DNA of 18,030 bases. Origin: an uncultured Collinsella sp. Its GTDB lineage: Bacteria; Actinomycetota; Coriobacteriia; Coriobacteriales; Coriobacteriaceae. Made by a program: the position numbers and the translations under genes. The stretch spans positions 1 through 18,030 of the forward strand of contig CATZIG010000019.1 of NCBI GenBank assembly GCA_958419975.1. The letters are read 5' to 3'. The notes under the pieces are model-generated. The model had not been told where the DNA came from, did not search any database, and was given only the letters and a program-made list of their open reading frames with translations. Positions 1 through 6,505 of this stretch are shown one piece after another (position 1 is the first letter of the stretch; each line of letters begins with the position of its first letter).

Positions 1-149
1 AGCATCGCGAGTACATGCCCGATGACGCCGCCGAGCAGTCCGCCCTCAACCGCCAGGGCATCACCGAGAATGCCCGCCGCGTCAAGGAACTCGAGCGAGA
101 GGTGGCCGAGCTCAAGGCCCTCGTCGCCAAGCTCGTGGACGAACGCTAG
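1..149 (+). CDS. C-terminal end of an unidentified coiled-coil protein (partial)
   Basis: The reading frame enters from the left edge with its first full codon at position 3, gives 48 residues and ends at TAG 147-149. The visible tail is highly charged. Its last part (RRVKELEREVAELKALVAKL) has leucine/valine spacing typical of a parallel coiled coil, which often ends bacterial regulators and scaffold proteins. No catalytic motif is visible and the family cannot be named from this tail. Codon use (GCC, CTC, AAG, GAG) matches the clearly real genes nearby. A terminator hairpin follows at 188-222. The 105-residue frame starting at 22 in another phase is very serine/proline/arginine-rich and is a shadow of this gene. 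Confidence 0.7.
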   Translation, partial: HREYMPDDAAEQSALNRQGITENARRVKELEREVAELKALVAKLVDER

Positions 150-187
150 GAACGCAAGCGGCACAAAACGACATCGGCATCAACGCA

Positions 188-222
188 AAGGCGCGCCAGG
201 GAATTCACCCCCGGCGCGCCTT
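188..222. terminator. Bidirectional intrinsic terminator between convergent genes
   Basis: AAGGCGCGCC (188-197) pairs perfectly with GGCGCGCCTT (213-222). Inside, AGGG and CCC can extend the stem around GAATTCA. A short T-rich stretch (TTATTT) follows on the + strand and CCTTTG on the minus strand. It lies between the convergent coding ends at 149 and 260 and can serve both. Confidence 0.75.
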
Positions 223-229
223 ATTTGTG

Positions 230-260
230 ATGTGGCAAAGAGACTGTCCCTTTGTCACAT
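230..260 (-). repeat. REP-like palindrome, type A, overlapping the ABC gene stop codon
   Basis: Two 15-bp arms (230-244 and 246-260) form an inverted repeat around one central base with two mismatches. Read on the minus strand it starts ATGTGACAAAGGGAC. Its first base is the last A of the TAA stop (262-260) of the ABC transporter gene, and the terminator at 188-222 follows on that strand. It shares an oriented GGGACAG core with the palindromes at 9918, 12043, 12105 and 15119, although the arms differ. A REP-like nature is inferred from this resemblance. Confidence 0.6.
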
Positions 261-2266
261 TATGCGAACTGGCTCAGATAGAGGTCGGCGTAAGCGCCCT
301 CGGCTGCGAGCAGCTCCTTATGCGTGCCCTGCTCGATGATGTTGCCGTGGTCCATGACCAAGATCAGGTCGGCGTCCACGATCGTCGACAGGCGATGCGC
401 GATCACAAAGCTGGTGCGCCCGCGCATGAGCGCGTCCATGGCGCGGCCGATGGCAAGCTCGGTACGCGTGTCCACGCTTGAGGTCGCCTCGTCCAGGATG
501 AGAATCGCCGGGTTGTTGAGCAGCACGCGTGCGATGGTCAGCAGCTGACGCTGGCCCTGACTGATGCTTTCGGCATCGTTGGCCACGCGCGTGTCGTAGC
601 CCTGCGGCATGGTGCGCACGAAGAAGTCGACCTGCGCGGCACGAGCGGCGGCCACAATTTCGTCGCGCGTTGCCTCGGGGCAGCCGTAGGCGATGTTTTC
701 GGCAATCGTGCCATCGAATAGCCAGGCGTCTTGCAGCACCATGCCAAACTGCTGACGTAGCTCGCCGCGATCCATGCGGCTCGTATCCACGCCGTCGAGC
801 GTAATACGCCCGCCGTCAATCTCGTAGAAGCGCATGAGCAGGTTGATGAGCGTCGTCTTGCCTGCGCCCGTGGTTCCCACCACCGCGATCTTCTGGCCCG
901 GCTCGGCAGTAAACGACACGTCGCGCATAAGCGGCTTGTCGGGCGAATAACCAAAGCGCACATGCTCAAAGGAGACACGGCCCTCGACCTTGCCCGGCAG
1001 CTTGGCGGCCTCGTCCGGCAGCGGATCGGCCTCCATCTCGGGCTCATCGAGCAGGTCGAACACGCGCTCCGCACTCGCCAGCGCGCTCTGCAGCGAGTTG
1101 AAGGTAAACGACAGCTGCGTCATGGGCTCAGATGCCTCGTAGATAAACTGGAAGAACGCCTGGAACACGCCGACGGTCATGTGGCCGGCAACCAGCATAC
1201 TGCAGCCCACAATCGCAATCACGATCTGTGCCAGGCGGCCGATAAAGCGCACCGCGGGGCCGACGGCGTTAATCATAAAGTCGGCCTTGGCACTCACGCG
1301 TGCCAGCTCGCCCGAGGCCTGGTGCACCTCGGCAGAACTTTGGCGCTCGCGGTTAAACGCGCGAATCACCAGACGGCCCGAGTAGCCTTCCTCGACCGCA
1401 CTCGTAATCTTGGACACCCACTCTTGGCGCTCACCGGTTACGTCATGCGTGCGGCGCGAGACCACCTTGGTCACCAGCAGCGACAACGCCGTAAAGAACA
1501 AAAAGACGAGCGTGAGCGGCACGCTAAACACGAACATCACGCTCACGGCGCCCACCACGGTACCGATCGACACCAGAAGCTGCAGCAAGCCGCGCTGCAT
1601 GCTCTCGGACATCTTGTCCAAGTCGTTGGTCGCACGGCTGACGACCTCACCGGGACGATGCGCGTCAAAAAAGGCAAGCGGCAGACGGTTGAGCTTTTGT
1701 GCGATGCGGTTGCGTAGGCACAGGTTGAGGCGTTCAGCGACGCTCGACATCAAAAAGCTCTGGAGCGCGTAGAACGAGGCAGCGGCCGTCCAGATCATAA
1801 AGTAGATGAAGATGGTCCTGCCGCAGTTCTCCCAGGTGATGTTGAAGGTGGTGTCGTTGGCAAACGCCACCTGAATGTGGCTCCACAGCTCATCGATCAC
1901 GCGGGCGCTATATGCCGGCGCAGCAGTGTTAAAGATGGCATAGAACACAATGCTCGCGAACACGATATAGAAGCGCCAATGGTCGCCGGCGGCCTCACTC
2001 CACAGGCGGCGCACCGTCGCCCAGGTATCCCGAGGCGTCTCGTCCTCGTCTTCGTCGTCCACGTCGCGCATACGCTCTGCCTCGGCGCGGGCGCGCTCGT
2101 CCTCGGCACGTTCGTTTTCCTCGTAGAGCGCTTGGCGGCGAGCCTCGCGCTCGGCTGCAGCCTTGGCGGCGTCATCCAGCTCGGTCGACGCGGCAGCCGT
2201 TTCCTCGACCAGTCCCGCGGCAGCGGCGTCATCAACGCCGCCCTGCTTCTTGAGCTCCTTGGTCAT
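260..2266 (-). CDS. Heterodimeric ABC exporter, subunit with the canonical catalytic site
   Basis: This is a 668-residue half-transporter (transmembrane domain plus ATPase) expected to pair with the product of the gene just upstream (2268-4004) and export drugs, lipids or peptides across the inner membrane. Residues 1-78 are an unusual charged, Glu/Arg/Ala/Asp-rich tail. Membrane helices follow from about residue 95. The ATPase has Walker A GTTGAGKTT near 464, signature SISQGQRQ near 567, Walker B LILDEATSS with catalytic Glu near 592, and switch His in IAHRLSTI near 624. SQGQ in place of SGGQ is typical of the LmrD/BmrD/TM288 side of heterodimeric exporters. I chose ATG 2266: GGAGGTGA sits just upstream, inside the last codons of the preceding gene, and the alternative GTG at 2275 lies within that ribosome site. 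One base separates the genes, so translation is probably coupled. The substrate cannot be told. Confidence 0.93.
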   Translation of the reverse strand: MTKELKKQGGVDDAAAAGLVEETAAASTELDDAAKAAAEREARRQALYEENERAEDERARAEAERMRDVDDEDEDETPRDTWATVRRLWSEAAGDHWRFYIVFASIVFYAIFNTAAPAYSARVIDELWSHIQVAFANDTTFNITWENCGRTIFIYFMIWTAAASFYALQSFLMSSVAERLNLCLRNRIAQKLNRLPLAFFDAHRPGEVVSRATNDLDKMSESMQRGLLQLLVSIGTVVGAVSVMFVFSVPLTLVFLFFTALSLLVTKVVSRRTHDVTGERQEWVSKITSAVEEGYSGRLVIRAFNRERQSSAEVHQASGELARVSAKADFMINAVGPAVRFIGRLAQIVIAIVGCSMLVAGHMTVGVFQAFFQFIYEASEPMTQLSFTFNSLQSALASAERVFDLLDEPEMEADPLPDEAAKLPGKVEGRVSFEHVRFGYSPDKPLMRDVSFTAEPGQKIAVVGTTGAGKTTLINLLMRFYEIDGGRITLDGVDTSRMDRGELRQQFGMVLQDAWLFDGTIAENIAYGCPEATRDEIVAAARAAQVDFFVRTMPQGYDTRVANDAESISQGQRQLLTIARVLLNNPAILILDEATSSVDTRTELAIGRAMDALMRGRTSFVIAHRLSTIVDADLILVMDHGNIIEQGTHKELLAAEGAYADLYLSQFA

Positions 2267-2267
2267 G

Positions 2268-4004
2268 CTACTCACCTCCCTTCATCTGCGATTCCGCGAT
2301 GGCGCGGTACACCTCGCAGGTTTCCATAAGCTCGCTATGCGTGCCCAAGCCCACAATCTCGCCGTCCTTGAGCACGACAATCTGGTCGGCATGCAAAATC
2401 GTCGAGATGCGCTGCGCGATGATGAGCACCGCAGCGTCACGCGTCTCGTCTTGCAACGCATGGCGCAGGGCGGCATCGGTCTTAAAGTCCAGGGCCGAAA
2501 AACTGTCATCGAAGATGTACAGATCGGCCTGCTTCATGAGCGCGCGAGCAATGGCCAGGCGCTGGCGCTGGCCGCCTGAAAAGTTCGTGCCGCCCTGCGC
2601 CACCGGGGTATCGAGCCCCTGCGGCTGATCGAGTACAAAGGTGCTCTGGGCAACCTCAAGCGCGTGAAGCATGTCGGTCTCGGTCGCGTCCTCGTTGCCA
2701 AAGCGCAGATTACTTGCCACGGTGCCCGAGAACAGCCACGCCTTCTGCGGCACATAGGCGATGTGTCCACGGATCTCATCTTGCGAAAGCTCGCGCAGAT
2801 CGACACCGTCCAGGCGAATGGCGCCCTTGGTGGCATCGTGGAAGCGCAGCAAGAGCTTGGCCACCGTCGACTTGCCCGAACCCGTCGAGCCGACGATTGC
2901 GGTCGTCTGACCGCGACGACAGGCAAAGCTCAGGTCGCACAGGGTGTCCTCGTCGGCATCGTCAAAGCGAAACGACATATGATCGAACACGGCGACCGCA
3001 TCGGCCCCGTCCTTTGAGTCGGACGCGGCCGCATCAAGCGTACGCTGGCCATCGACGATGCTCGGCTCAATCTCCAGCACTTGCTGTGCACGGCTTAGGC
3101 ATGCCGCGGCGCGTGGCAGCGTTAGCACCACCATCTGCGCCATCATCACAAAGAACAGAATCAGGATTGCGTACTCGAGCACCGCAGAGATGCTCGCGAT
3201 CTGCATCGCATGGGCGCCCACGCGGTTGCCGCCAACCCACAGCACCGCCACCTCGGCGATATTCATCAAAAAGAAGCTGGAGCTGTCGAGGCCCACAAAC
3301 AGGTGGTTGACCTTGATGGCGTTGGCCGCGTAATCGCTAAACACCTCGTCTAGGCGTTGCTCCTCATGGCGTTCCTTGTTAAACGCACGGATGACACGCA
3401 CGCCCACGATGTTTTCGCGCAGCACCACGTTCATGCGGTCGATAAAGCTCTGCAAGCGCATAAAGATCGGAGCCGCGTTGGCAACCGTAAAGACCGCCGC
3501 CACCAGCACAATCGCAACGACTACGCCCAGCAGCGTGCCCATGGCAGGATCGATAAACCAGGCGAAGATGATGCCAGCCACAGCCAAAAACGGCACGGGC
3601 AGCACCAGCTGAATCGTCTGCAGAATCGCCTGCTGAATCACGTTGATGTCGTTGAGCGAACGCGTGATCATCGATCCGGTGCCAAAGCGCTCAAAATCGC
3701 TGGCCGCGAGCTCGAGCGATTTGTCGTACACGGCATTGCGGATATCGCAAGCCACGTTGGCGGCCAGGCGCGCCGAAAGATAGCAGCCCAGCACCGTGCC
3801 GCCGCTAGCCATGCTGGTCGCAATAAACATGTATAGGCCGTTGCGTAAAATGTAGTCGACATCGCCCGTGGTAATACCGGTGTTGACCATGTTCGCCAGC
3901 ATCGTGGGAACCAACAGCGTACCGACGTTATCCACCAGCAGCACCAGCAGCGTCACTGCGACAAGCCCTCGATATGGCTTTAGAAACCTCATTAACAGTC
4001 GCAC
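2268..4004 (-). CDS. Heterodimeric ABC exporter, subunit with the degenerate ATP site
   Basis: This is a 578-residue ABC half-transporter. It has an N-terminal six-helix membrane domain (about residues 15-310) and a C-terminal ATPase with Walker A GSTGSGKST near 372 and signature NFSGGQRQR near 474. Walker B reads LYIFDDS, with Asp where the catalytic Glu normally sits, and the switch position is IAQRISTI, with Gln in place of His near 532. These substitutions mark the non-hydrolysing half of LmrC/BmrC/TM287-type exporters, matching the SQGQ signature of the downstream partner. The GTG at 4004 has AGGTGAG eight bases upstream and overlaps the end of the MarR gene by 13 bases. An alternative ATG at 3992 overlaps that gene's stop codon as TAATG. 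The gene belongs to a MarR-ABC-ABC operon, probably de-repressed by an exported compound. That regulation is inferred from arrangement. Confidence 0.93.
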   Translation of the reverse strand: MRLLMRFLKPYRGLVAVTLLVLLVDNVGTLLVPTMLANMVNTGITTGDVDYILRNGLYMFIATSMASGGTVLGCYLSARLAANVACDIRNAVYDKSLELAASDFERFGTGSMITRSLNDINVIQQAILQTIQLVLPVPFLAVAGIIFAWFIDPAMGTLLGVVVAIVLVAAVFTVANAAPIFMRLQSFIDRMNVVLRENIVGVRVIRAFNKERHEEQRLDEVFSDYAANAIKVNHLFVGLDSSSFFLMNIAEVAVLWVGGNRVGAHAMQIASISAVLEYAILILFFVMMAQMVVLTLPRAAACLSRAQQVLEIEPSIVDGQRTLDAAASDSKDGADAVAVFDHMSFRFDDADEDTLCDLSFACRRGQTTAIVGSTGSGKSTVAKLLLRFHDATKGAIRLDGVDLRELSQDEIRGHIAYVPQKAWLFSGTVASNLRFGNEDATETDMLHALEVAQSTFVLDQPQGLDTPVAQGGTNFSGGQRQRLAIARALMKQADLYIFDDSFSALDFKTDAALRHALQDETRDAAVLIIAQRISTILHADQIVVLKDGEIVGLGTHSELMETCEVYRAIAESQMKGGE

Positions 4005-4492
4005 GACTCCCCCTCACCTTGATTCTCGGCTTGGCTCTCGGCAGCGATATGCTGCTTAAAGGCATCGCACTCATCGCCGAGCACCTGAGAGAATTTGCCG
4101 ATCAAGCGCATAATCTCGCGCTGCTCACATGGCTCAAGCGCGCCAAAGGCTCGCTGCTCGGCCTTGAGTGCCGGCAGCGCATAACGCTCGGCAAATCGCC
4201 TGCCCTCTTCGGTCAGGCTCACAACCTTGTTCTTACGACTGCCTTCGGCAAACTCCAACGTTGCGAAGCCCCGCGCCGTCAAGGTTTTAATTGCCGAGTT
4301 GATGGTCTGCTTGCTGTAGAACCATTCGCTTGTCAGACGGCTTACGGCAATACTGCCGCCCGCCGTGCTGGTATCGACGAGCATCCAGTAAGCGCAGTCC
4401 GAAAGGCCGCAGGCGCGCGAGAACTCCGAATAGATATGGTCGAGTCCATTGAGCAATCGGTCGAAGTCGACCAGCGCAACCGCACTATTCAT
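3992..4492 (-). CDS. MarR-family transcriptional regulator of the ABC exporter operon
   Basis: This 166-residue protein has a MarR-type winged helix-turn-helix at about residues 45-110: a recognition segment SEWFYSKQTINSAIKTL, then the wing region FAEGSRKNKVVSLTEEG, with dimerisation helices on both sides. A MarR protein in front of an ABC exporter pair usually represses its own operon and is released by ligand binding. Two near-identical 18-19 bp direct repeats flank the TATAAT box upstream (4507-4559) and are the likely binding sites. ATG 4492 follows GGTGGGATAG, an acceptable ribosome site. The stop TAA 3994-3992 overlaps the next gene's start region. The Cys-containing tail (ESCDC) is unusual and could sense oxidation, but nothing else supports this. 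Confidence 0.88.
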   Translation of the reverse strand: MNSAVALVDFDRLLNGLDHIYSEFSRACGLSDCAYWMLVDTSTAGGSIAVSRLTSEWFYSKQTINSAIKTLTARGFATLEFAEGSRKNKVVSLTEEGRRFAERYALPALKAEQRAFGALEPCEQREIMRLIGKFSQVLGDECDAFKQHIAAESQAENQGEGESCDC

Positions 4493-4506
4493 CTATCCCA
4501 CCATTC

Positions 4507-4559
4507 GATTGTCCGATTTTTGACCAATTATATGTCTCTAGATTAGTCCGAGTTTTGAC
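4507..4559 (-). promoter_or_regulatory. Promoter and twin operator of the MarR-ABC operon
   Basis: A perfect TATAAT lies on the minus strand at 4532-4527, about 35 bases before the MarR start. It is bracketed by two direct repeats: GATTGTCCGATTTTTGAC (4507-4524) and GATTAGTCCGAGTTTTGAC (4541-4559). They start 34 bp apart, close to three helical turns, so two repressor dimers could bind the same face across the promoter. No good -35 hexamer was found, and part of the second repeat occupies that place. The assignment to MarR is inferred from position. Confidence 0.6.
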
Positions 4560-4610
4560 TATCGTCAACAGGCTCTCTGCAAATGCGTGCACTTTTATGG
4601 CCCATCGGCA

Positions 4611-4648
4611 GAAAAAGACCGCCGGCGCGGGGGGCGGCGCCAGCGGTC
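4611..4648 (-). terminator. Strong intrinsic terminator of the 96-residue protein gene
   Basis: On the minus strand GACCGCTGGCGC (4648-4637) pairs with GCGCCGGCGGTC (4628-4617) with one mismatch and a C-rich loop, and is followed by TTTTTC. It lies 27 bases after the stop codon of the small gene at 4675. Confidence 0.88.
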
Positions 4649-4674
4649 ATGTGAAAATCGGGTTTTATTGCCTG

Positions 4675-4965
4675 CTAGGCGGCGACGGCCTCGTAGACCG
4701 TAGCGCCCGAGAAGCTGTCATGCAGGCTCTTGCCGGCAATCCACGGCAGCTCGACGACCTCGCAGACCGTGTTGACCAGCTCGGAGCAGTCAGTAAAGTG
4801 GCCCTTGTCGTTGAGGGCCTCGCAATCCTGAACACGCCAATAGCCATCGGTGTGCGTGATGTAGTACTCGTGATCGTTGATCGACACGAAAGCGCGCGTC
4901 TTGGAACGCAGCAGCTTCAGAAATCCTTCGAAATCGGTCTCGACGACATCTCCAGCCTGGAACAT
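4675..4965 (-). CDS. Small acidic protein of unknown function (96 residues)
   Basis: I do not recognise a family. ATG 4965 has a near-perfect ribosome site (AGGAGGTAACATC before ATG) and the stop is followed by a strong terminator, so this is probably a real single-gene transcript. The longer frame starting at 5001 would place the ribosome site inside the gene. The protein starts MFQAGDVVETDFEGFLKLL and continues with a stretch rich in aromatic and beta-forming residues (FVSINDHEYYITHTDGYWRV, about residues 28-47). It has three cysteines and no signal peptide or membrane segment. The look is that of a small cytoplasmic alpha/beta or beta-barrel domain. Confidence 0.75.
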   Translation of the reverse strand: MFQAGDVVETDFEGFLKLLRSKTRAFVSINDHEYYITHTDGYWRVQDCEALNDKGHFTDCSELVNTVCEVVELPWIAGKSLHDSFSGATVYEAVAA

Positions 4966-5259
4966 GATGTTACCTCCTGGCCCGGCGCCACCACGGCGCA
5001 TTGATAAACGTTGGTACTCCTTTAGTAAAACCTTTATCAGAGGTTATGCGTTCGTCATTTAGGCAAGTGGTAAAAAACCGCAGGGTAGACGGGATAAAAC
5101 GTTTAACCATCCCATTGGTTTGTCACATTCTGAAGGTACTTTTATGCAAACCTACTTTCCCAATTGGAATCTATCCTTTTGGCCGGGCAATTGACCGTCT
5201 ATCGTTTGGGCACGACGGGTATGAACGGGGTATCTGCAACGCCACCGCAAGGAGACACC
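4966..5259. other. Divergent intergenic region between the small protein gene and the nitroreductase
   Basis: These 294 bases are AT-richer than the genes and must hold the promoters of both divergent neighbours. A short inverted repeat AACCT (5029-5033) / AGGTT (5041-5045) lies on the small-gene side. A weak promoter candidate on + is TTGTCA at 5120-5125 with TATGCA 17 bases later at 5143-5148. I see no RNA gene and no convincing small coding frame. Confidence 0.35.
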
Positions 5260-5781
5260 ATGGAGACTATCGAAGCGCTCATTCACCGCCGCAGCTGCCG
5301 CAACTACAGCGATCGTCCCGTCGAGGCCGAAAAGCTTGCACGCATTATCGAAGCCGGCCAATATGCACCGAGCGGCATGGGCCGCCAGCCGGTGACATTT
5401 GTCGCCGTCACCGACCCCGCGACCGTCGAGCGTCTCTCACAACTCAACGCCCAGGTCATGGGCAGCAACGGCGACCCCTTCTACGGTGCCAAGACCGTTG
5501 TGGTGGTGCTGGTCGACCGCAGCGTGCCCACGCATCTGGAAGACGGTTCGCTTGCCATGGGCAACTTGCTCAACGCCGCCTATGCACTGGGTGTCGATTC
5601 GTGCTGGATCCACCGCGCGCATGAGGTCTTTGACTCGCCCGAGGGCCTGGAGCTGCTGGCCAGCTGGGGTCTGCCCGCCGACGGCAGCCTGCGCGGTGTC
5701 GGTAACTGCATTCTTGGCTACGCCGAGGACACGTTACCCGAGGCAAAACCGCGCCGCGACAACGTCGTCTACGTAAGGTAA
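5260..5781 (+). CDS. Nitroreductase family protein (small form)
   Basis: This 173-residue protein is a compact FMN-dependent nitroreductase-fold oxidoreductase, expected to use NAD(P)H to reduce nitro compounds, quinones or similar substrates in the cytoplasm. The N-terminal RRSCRNYSDRPV (residues 10-21) is the conserved FMN-phosphate contact region. YAPSGMGRQP (about 35-44) matches the usual SP(S/N)xxxxQP motif, and the C-terminal GNCILGYAED is the typical last-strand segment. ATG 5260 follows AAGGAGACACC, a strong ribosome site. An in-frame TTG at 5164 would add 32 residues that fit nothing in the family and lacks a ribosome site. The length is near the short end of the family. The physiological substrate is unknown. 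A REP-like palindrome (5798-5836) follows the stop. Confidence 0.9.
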   Translation: METIEALIHRRSCRNYSDRPVEAEKLARIIEAGQYAPSGMGRQPVTFVAVTDPATVERLSQLNAQVMGSNGDPFYGAKTVVVVLVDRSVPTHLEDGSLAMGNLLNAAYALGVDSCWIHRAHEVFDSPEGLELLASWGLPADGSLRGVGNCILGYAEDTLPEAKPRRDNVVYVR

Positions 5782-5797
5782 CCCAGGAGCGTCAGCG

Positions 5798-5836
5798 GGG
5801 GTAGCTAATTTTGGACGGGGCTATTTTAGCTACCCC
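5798..5836 (+). repeat. REP-like palindrome, type D, after the nitroreductase gene
   Basis: GGGGTAGCTAA (5798-5808) and TTAGCTACCCC (5826-5836) are perfect 11-bp arms. The interior contains GGACGGGG followed by CTATTTT, the same order of parts as type B (arm, A/T run, GGGACAGG-like core, TATTTT, arm). It lies between the convergent ends at 5781 and 5846 and can also act as a hairpin at the 3' end of either transcript. Confidence 0.55.
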
Positions 5837-5845
5837 ACTCGCAAC

Positions 5846-6421
5846 TTATATAGACGTCGCCGTTGTCGTCGTTTCGTTCGTGTGAGTCGTTTCGGCACCG
5901 TCGCCTTGTTCGTCCTCGTCCTTTTGCGCATCGGCGATGGTGGAGGCCGCCGCGACGATACCGCGCTGGGGCGCAACGCCCGTCTGGGTCTGAGCGCCCT
6001 CGACAACTTCTGTGCCTGCATGCGCGAGCTCGGGCGATTTAAACATTGCGTCCAAGTTGGCGCCACCGCCGGCATATCCGAGCGCAGCGAGCGCGATGAC
6101 GATCACTGCAACGGCGGCCACGATCGGCACGTAGCGATGCCAGCCGGCGGGATTGAGCCCGCTGCGGCGAGCCGCCCCGCGGCTGATGTAGCCGAGCGTT
6201 CCGTCGTGCTTGAGCTTTGAGCCCACCACGCGTTTGCGGCCCCACAGCGAGGACTCTGCCTGCATTGCCAAGCGGGCGCTTGCCGAAGGATAGCCGTATT
6301 TAGTGCGCTTGAACGAGCCATCAAACCCCGAGGCGTGTTTGCCCCACGTCACCGATGTTGTGCGTCGGTTGACCGGCGCGGCACTCCGCCTTCTGCGGCT
6401 CGGTTTTGTAGTCTCAGCCAT
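5846..6421 (-). CDS. Single-pass membrane protein of unknown function
   Basis: This 191-residue protein starts with a strongly basic cytoplasmic part (residues 1-95, with KPSRRRRSAAPVNRR near the start). One hydrophobic helix follows at about 98-117 (VPIVAAVAVIVIALAALGYA), then a Glu/Thr/Ala/Gln-rich outer part ending in a Thr-rich tail. Positive residues before the helix predict the N-terminus inside. I do not recognise a family. ATG 6421 was chosen over the in-frame GTG at 6475, because the GTG falls in an extended -10 promoter box (TGCTACAGT, 6474-6466). The ribosome site (GCGGGGGCGT) is only moderate. Its neighbour is the Fis-HTH regulator gene, also on minus, 84 bases upstream. Confidence 0.7.
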   Translation of the reverse strand: MAETTKPSRRRRSAAPVNRRTTSVTWGKHASGFDGSFKRTKYGYPSASARLAMQAESSLWGRKRVVGSKLKHDGTLGYISRGAARRSGLNPAGWHRYVPIVAAVAVIVIALAALGYAGGGANLDAMFKSPELAHAGTEVVEGAQTQTGVAPQRGIVAAASTIADAQKDEDEQGDGAETTHTNETTTTATSI

Positions 6422-6465
6422 ACGCCCCCGCACGCCGTAACCAAATCGAAACAATAACGCTTTGG

Positions 6466-6474
6466 ACTGTAGCA
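6466..6474 (-). promoter_or_regulatory. Extended -10 promoter box for the membrane protein gene
   Basis: TGCTACAGT on the minus strand (6474-6466) matches the extended -10 form TGnTANANT and lies 44 bases before ATG 6421. The LacI-family gene has the near-identical TGCTACAAT at 12148-12156. No clear -35 was seen. Confidence 0.4.
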
Positions 6475-6505
6475 CACGCGTCGCGCGCGGTCACGGGCGC
6501 CTCGC

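Noticed and set aside
230..260. Type A palindrome as an ordinary terminator
   Set aside because: There is no T-run, and a separate terminator follows at 188-222. Its resemblance to the other repeats fits better.
962..1717. 251-residue open frame on +
   Set aside because: It is antisense to the ABC transporter gene and rich in His, Arg and Gln, as expected of a shadow.
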